Origin: Leucobacter sp. OLIS6
Lineage (GTDB): Bacteria > Actinomycetota > Actinomycetes > Actinomycetales > Microbacteriaceae
Assembly: GCF_002752355.1 (NCBI RefSeq)
Contig: NZ_MRAV01000011.1
Location: 186,001-250,000 of the forward strand
Direction of reading: 5' to 3'
Length of the DNA: 64,000 bases
Below the pieces are notes generated by a model. The model had not been told where the DNA came from, ran no database searches, and saw nothing but the letters and a program-made list of their open reading frames with translations. Positions 61,318-64,000 of this stretch are shown one piece after another (position 1 is the first letter of the stretch; every line of letters starts with the position of its first letter). A program made the position numbers and the translations under genes.

Positions 61318-61337
61318 TGTCCGGATCGGTTGAGCGG

Positions 61338-62030
61338 TCAGAACAGCGTGTTCTGGTCCTCCATACCGCGCATCGCGTCGTAGTCGAGCACGAGGCATCG
61401 GATCCCGCGATCCTCGGCGAGGGTACGGGCCTGCGGCTTGATCTCCTGAGCCGCGAACACGCCCTGCACGGGGGCCAGCACGGGGTCGCGGTTCATGAGC
61501 TCGAGGTAACGGGTGAGCTGCTCGACGCCGTCGATCTCGCCCCGCCGCTTGATCTCGACCGCGACCGAGGCGCCCGCCTCGTCGCGCGCGAGGATGTCGA
61601 CCGGGCCGATCGCCGTCATGTACTCGCGACGGACCAGCGTGTGACCGTCGCCGAGGAGCTCGATCTGATCGGCGAGCAGCTCCTGCAGGTGCGCCTCGAC
61701 ACCGTCCTTGATGAGGCCGGGGTCGACACCCAGGTCGTGGCTCGAGTCGTGGATGATCTCGAACAGCGAGACGACGAGCTTGTCGGCGGTCTTCTTGTGC
61801 ACGACCTGCCACTGCTCGACGATGCCGGCGTCGCGGCGCTCGTCGTCGAGTTCGAGCTGCTCGAGCGAGCAGGGCGGGCTCATCCAGTTGAGCGGCTTGT
61901 AGGAGCCGCCGTCGGAGTGCACGAGGATCGAACCGTCGCCCTTCAGCATGAGCACGCGCGTCGCGCGCGGCAGGTGCGCCGAGAGTCGCCCGGCATAGTC
62001 AACAGAGCAGTCAGCAACCACGATTCGCAC
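61338..62030 (-). CDS. nucS: Endonuclease NucS (mismatch repair)
   Basis: Actinobacterial/archaeal mismatch-specific endonuclease, 230 residues. The N-terminal DNA-binding domain begins [20 protein letters not shown] (GTG start). The C-terminal nuclease contains [21 protein letters not shown], with catalytic Asp, Glu and Lys in the EIKR motif. The C-terminal QNTLF fits a sliding-clamp-binding motif. It replaces MutSL in this phylum. TAGGCT lies 6 nt before the GTG at 62030, as for several leaderless genes here. Confidence 0.95.
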   Translation of the reverse strand: MRIVVADCSVDYAGRLSAHLPRATRVLMLKGDGSILVHSDGGSYKPLNWMSPPCSLEQLELDDERRDAGIVEQWQVVHKKTADKLVVSLFEIIHDSSHDLGVDPGLIKDGVEAHLQELLADQIELLGDGHTLVRREYMTAIGPVDILARDEAGASVAVEIKRRGEIDGVEQLTRYLELMNRDPVLAPVQGVFAAQEIKPQARTLAEDRGIRCLVLDYDAMRGMEDQNTLF

Positions 62031-62050
62031 CGGAACAGCCTACCCGTCGA

Positions 62051-63307
62051 TCACCGGTCGGCCGCGCGGGGTTCGCGCGCGGCGGAGGCGACGAGGCCCG
62101 AGAGCAGCACGATCGCGGCGAGCGGCCAGAACGCCTGCAGCAGACCGAAGTGCTCGCCGAGGAACCCGATCATCATCGGCCCGAGCAGGAATGCCGTGTA
62201 GGCGATCGCCGACACGGTCGCGACGTCCCGCACAGCGGTCGCCGGACGGTCGGCCGCGGCCGACATGCCGACGGGGAAGCCGAGCGCGCAACCGATTCCC
62301 CAGAGGGCCGCGCCGATGACGGAGGCCCAGACGGCGGGCGCGAGGATCACGATGATCACGCCGACGGTGCAGAGCAGCGCGCCGCCGCGGAGCACGGGGA
62401 CCCGGCCGAAACGGGTGAGGAGCGCCGCGCCGGCGAAGCGGGTCGTGGTCATGCACACGAAGAAGACACCGAGCACCAGGGTGCCCGTCGCGTTGGCGAT
62501 GCCGCGGCCGTCGACGAGCCCGAGGGGCATCCAGTCGGCGGCGACGCCCTCGGCGAGGCTCATGCTCAGGGTGATGAGACCGATGAGGAGGATCCTCGGG
62601 TCGCGCCACGGGCTGCGGCGCGGCGCGGGCTCGGCGGCGGCGTTCGCGGGGATGACGGGGATGGATCCCGTGACCGCCGATGCCGCGGTCACCGGCTCGG
62701 TGGCGCGCAGCGCAGCGTGCTCGTCGTGCGGCACGAACCGCACCGCGACGAGTGCGACGACGAGCACGAGCGCGAAGATGATCGACACGTGCACGGGCAC
62801 GGGGATGCCGAGCTTCTCGGCGAGCGCGCCGAGGCCCATGGCGCTGACGCTGCCGAGGCTGAAGCCGGCGTGCAGGGCGGGCATGCGCGGGCGGCCGAGC
62901 GCGCGTTCGGCGGCGGCCCCGCTCACGTTCATGGCCACGTCGGAGGTGCTGAACGCGAACCCGTAGATGAAGAGGCAGATGACGCCCGGCACGATCGACT
63001 CGGTCCAGAAGAGCACGGTCGCGAGCGGCATCGCGACGGCCTGCACGACCGCGCCGACGGTCAGCGTGCGGCGCGGTCCGAGCCAGGTGACAGTGCGCCC
63101 CGAGATGAGGAGGCCGATGACGGAGCCCGCGGCGATTCCGAGGCCGATGAGGCTCATCTCGAACGTGCTGGCACCGAGGTGGTCGCGCGTCGCGGGGAGC
63201 CGGCTCAGCCAGGACCCGAAGCCGAGCCCGAACACCGTGAAGATCGCGAGGACGCCGCCGACCCACGCTCGGGGTGAGTGGGCGTAGTGCGGTGCGGTCT
63301 GGGACAC
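62051..63307 (-). CDS. MFS transporter
   Basis: Twelve-TM carrier of 418 residues. N-terminal segments WVGGVLAIFTVFGLGFGSWL and the MFS-type motif GRTVTWLGPRRTLTVG between TM2 and TM3 are seen. The central loop is Pro/Ala-rich (about residues 195-225). It resembles the YfkF/FucP-like MFS carriers with LSRLPATRDHLG in the first periplasmic loop. GTG 63307 start; 20 bp upstream of nucS in the direction of transcription. Substrate unknown. Confidence 0.88.
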   Translation of the reverse strand: MSQTAPHYAHSPRAWVGGVLAIFTVFGLGFGSWLSRLPATRDHLGASTFEMSLIGLGIAAGSVIGLLISGRTVTWLGPRRTLTVGAVVQAVAMPLATVLFWTESIVPGVICLFIYGFAFSTSDVAMNVSGAAAERALGRPRMPALHAGFSLGSVSAMGLGALAEKLGIPVPVHVSIIFALVLVVALVAVRFVPHDEHAALRATEPVTAASAVTGSIPVIPANAAAEPAPRRSPWRDPRILLIGLITLSMSLAEGVAADWMPLGLVDGRGIANATGTLVLGVFFVCMTTTRFAGAALLTRFGRVPVLRGGALLCTVGVIIVILAPAVWASVIGAALWGIGCALGFPVGMSAAADRPATAVRDVATVSAIAYTAFLLGPMMIGFLGEHFGLLQAFWPLAAIVLLSGLVASAAREPRAADR

Positions 63308-63396
63308 GGCGGGACTCCTGCGTTCGGGGCCGCCGGTGGCATGGAGGGCCTATGGCGGGCAGTCTTCCGATGCTAGTCGGGTGCGCCCCTGCCGGA

Positions 63397-63792
63397 CTAG
63401 CCCGCGTAGTGCATGAGCTGGATGAGATTGCCGCAGGTGTCGTCGAGCACCGCCGTGGTGACGGGGCCTGCGGCGGCGGGGTCCTGGGTGAACCGCACGC
63501 CGAGGGCGGTGAGGCGCGCGTGCTCGGCCGCCACGTCCTCGACGGCGAACTGCGCTGCGGGGATCCCGTCGGCCAGGAGTGCAGCGGTGTACGCCTGGGC
63601 GGCCGGGTGCTGGTTCGGCTCGAGCAGGAGCTCGGTCCCTTCGGGATCGGCCGCCGAGACGACGGTGATCCATCGGGCGTCGCCCACGGGGATGTCGTGC
63701 TTCGGCAGGAAGCCGAGCTTCTCGGTGTAGAAGGCTTTGGCGCGCTCCTGGTCGGTGACGAAGACCTGGGTGAGGCGGATCTGAAGGGTCAT
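63397..63792 (-). CDS. VOC-superfamily (glyoxalase-like) protein
   Basis: A 131-residue vicinal-oxygen-chelate protein with two beta-alpha-beta-beta-beta modules. It starts with RLTQVFVTDQERAKAFYTEK, a typical first module with Gln as a potential metal ligand. The second ends DDTCGNLIQLMHYAG, where the Cys-Gly-Asn-Leu segment replaces the usual Asp-Pro-x-Gly-Asn. Function may be dioxygenase-, isomerase- or resistance-like; not assignable. Confidence 0.87.
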   Translation of the reverse strand: MTLQIRLTQVFVTDQERAKAFYTEKLGFLPKHDIPVGDARWITVVSAADPEGTELLLEPNQHPAAQAYTAALLADGIPAAQFAVEDVAAEHARLTALGVRFTQDPAAAGPVTTAVLDDTCGNLIQLMHYAG

Positions 63793-63865
63793 GAGGGCTC
63801 CTGCCGTTCGGGGTGGGTGCTGCGCAGCGGTGGACGGGGACGTTTCGAGTATGCGCTCCGGTAGC

Positions 63866-64000
63866 TCAGACGCCCAGGACGATCCAGCGGCCGCCGCGGG
63901 CGCGCAGCCACAGCGTGAGCGCTCGTGCCGCCATGAACACGACGGTGAACCCGGCCGTGAGCGCGATGAGCGCCGGAGTGCCGGTGGGCACGGCGACGGT
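63866..64000 (-). CDS. Membrane protein, partial (C-terminal 44 residues)
   Basis: The gene runs in from the right window edge and stops at 63866. The visible tail has a hydrophobic helix (PALIALTAGFTVVFMAARAL) followed by the basic LWLRARGGRWIVLGV. Ends like this are seen in MATE-family exporters of actinobacteria, but 44 residues cannot settle the family. Confidence 0.5.
   Translation of the reverse strand, partial: TVAVPTGTPALIALTAGFTVVFMAARALTLWLRARGGRWIVLGV

Overview
The window is high-GC DNA (roughly 70% by eye) from an actinomycete, most likely a member of the Micrococcales such as Microbacteriaceae. The family assignment is inference. Supporting marks are a NucS mismatch endonuclease, an SCO4848-family membrane protein, a TetR-type BioQ with paired boxes, LAxTG (sortase E type) surface proteins, and many genes with a TANNNT -10 box only 6-7 nt before the start codon (leaderless transcripts). 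No tRNA, rRNA, insertion sequence, phage gene or CRISPR array was seen.

Layout. 1-8015: an ABC-2 exporter pair (permease cut by the window edge), a HAD phosphatase, a CitA/CitB-like two-component system divergent from a CitMHS citrate transporter, and a GNAT/serine-hydrolase fusion. 8174-16164: an APC permease, an OpuA-type osmolyte ABC system (permease fused to its binding protein, plus a CBS-domain ATPase) and a polar amino-acid ABC operon. 16165-19968: a 122-bp cruciform-forming repeat, an SDR, TagD-like cytidylyltransferase, small acidic protein, GNAT, cupin and CorA. 19946-31471: a catabolic island with a FadR-type regulator and MFS carrier divergent from an amidohydrolase, two tandem family-5 binding proteins, a complete Dpp-type ABC transporter and a second amidohydrolase lacking the usual HxH. 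31615-38908: an oxamate carbamoyltransferase-type locus (allF, allG, APC permease; divergent allK, allH, ankyrin gene). 39014-42924: a secreted metzincin with cell-wall-binding repeats, divergent from two duplicated LAxTG surface proteins. 43557-56893: a lactam/hydantoin utilisation region with two PucR regulators, hyuAB, an NCS1 permease, and pxpA-BCCP-biotin carboxylase-pxpB-pxpC-tautomerase. 57043-64000: a DUF308 protein, SseB-family protein, a biotin ECF transporter (EcfT, EcfA, BioY) divergent from bioQ, SCO4848, nucS, an MFS carrier, a VOC protein and a partial membrane protein.

How it fits together (inference). The middle of the window concentrates uptake and cleavage of nitrogen-rich cyclic amides and ureides: two PucR regulators, a FadR regulator, an NCS1 permease, two amidohydrolases, hydantoinase HyuAB, a biotin-linked PxpABC lactamase and a carbamoyltransferase/carbamate kinase set. 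The biotin importer lies less than 4 kb from the biotin-dependent carboxylase.

Most unusual signals: (1) four dispersed intergenic inverted repeats, each exactly 58 bp from TCGAG to CTCGA, with GAAT and ATTC cores at fixed positions and arms that co-vary; one sits in a perfect 62-bp palindrome. (2) A motif pair GCANNTGC with a 31-bp spacing at two promoters of the lactam/hydantoin region. (3) A near-perfect 122-nt cruciform at 16171-16292.
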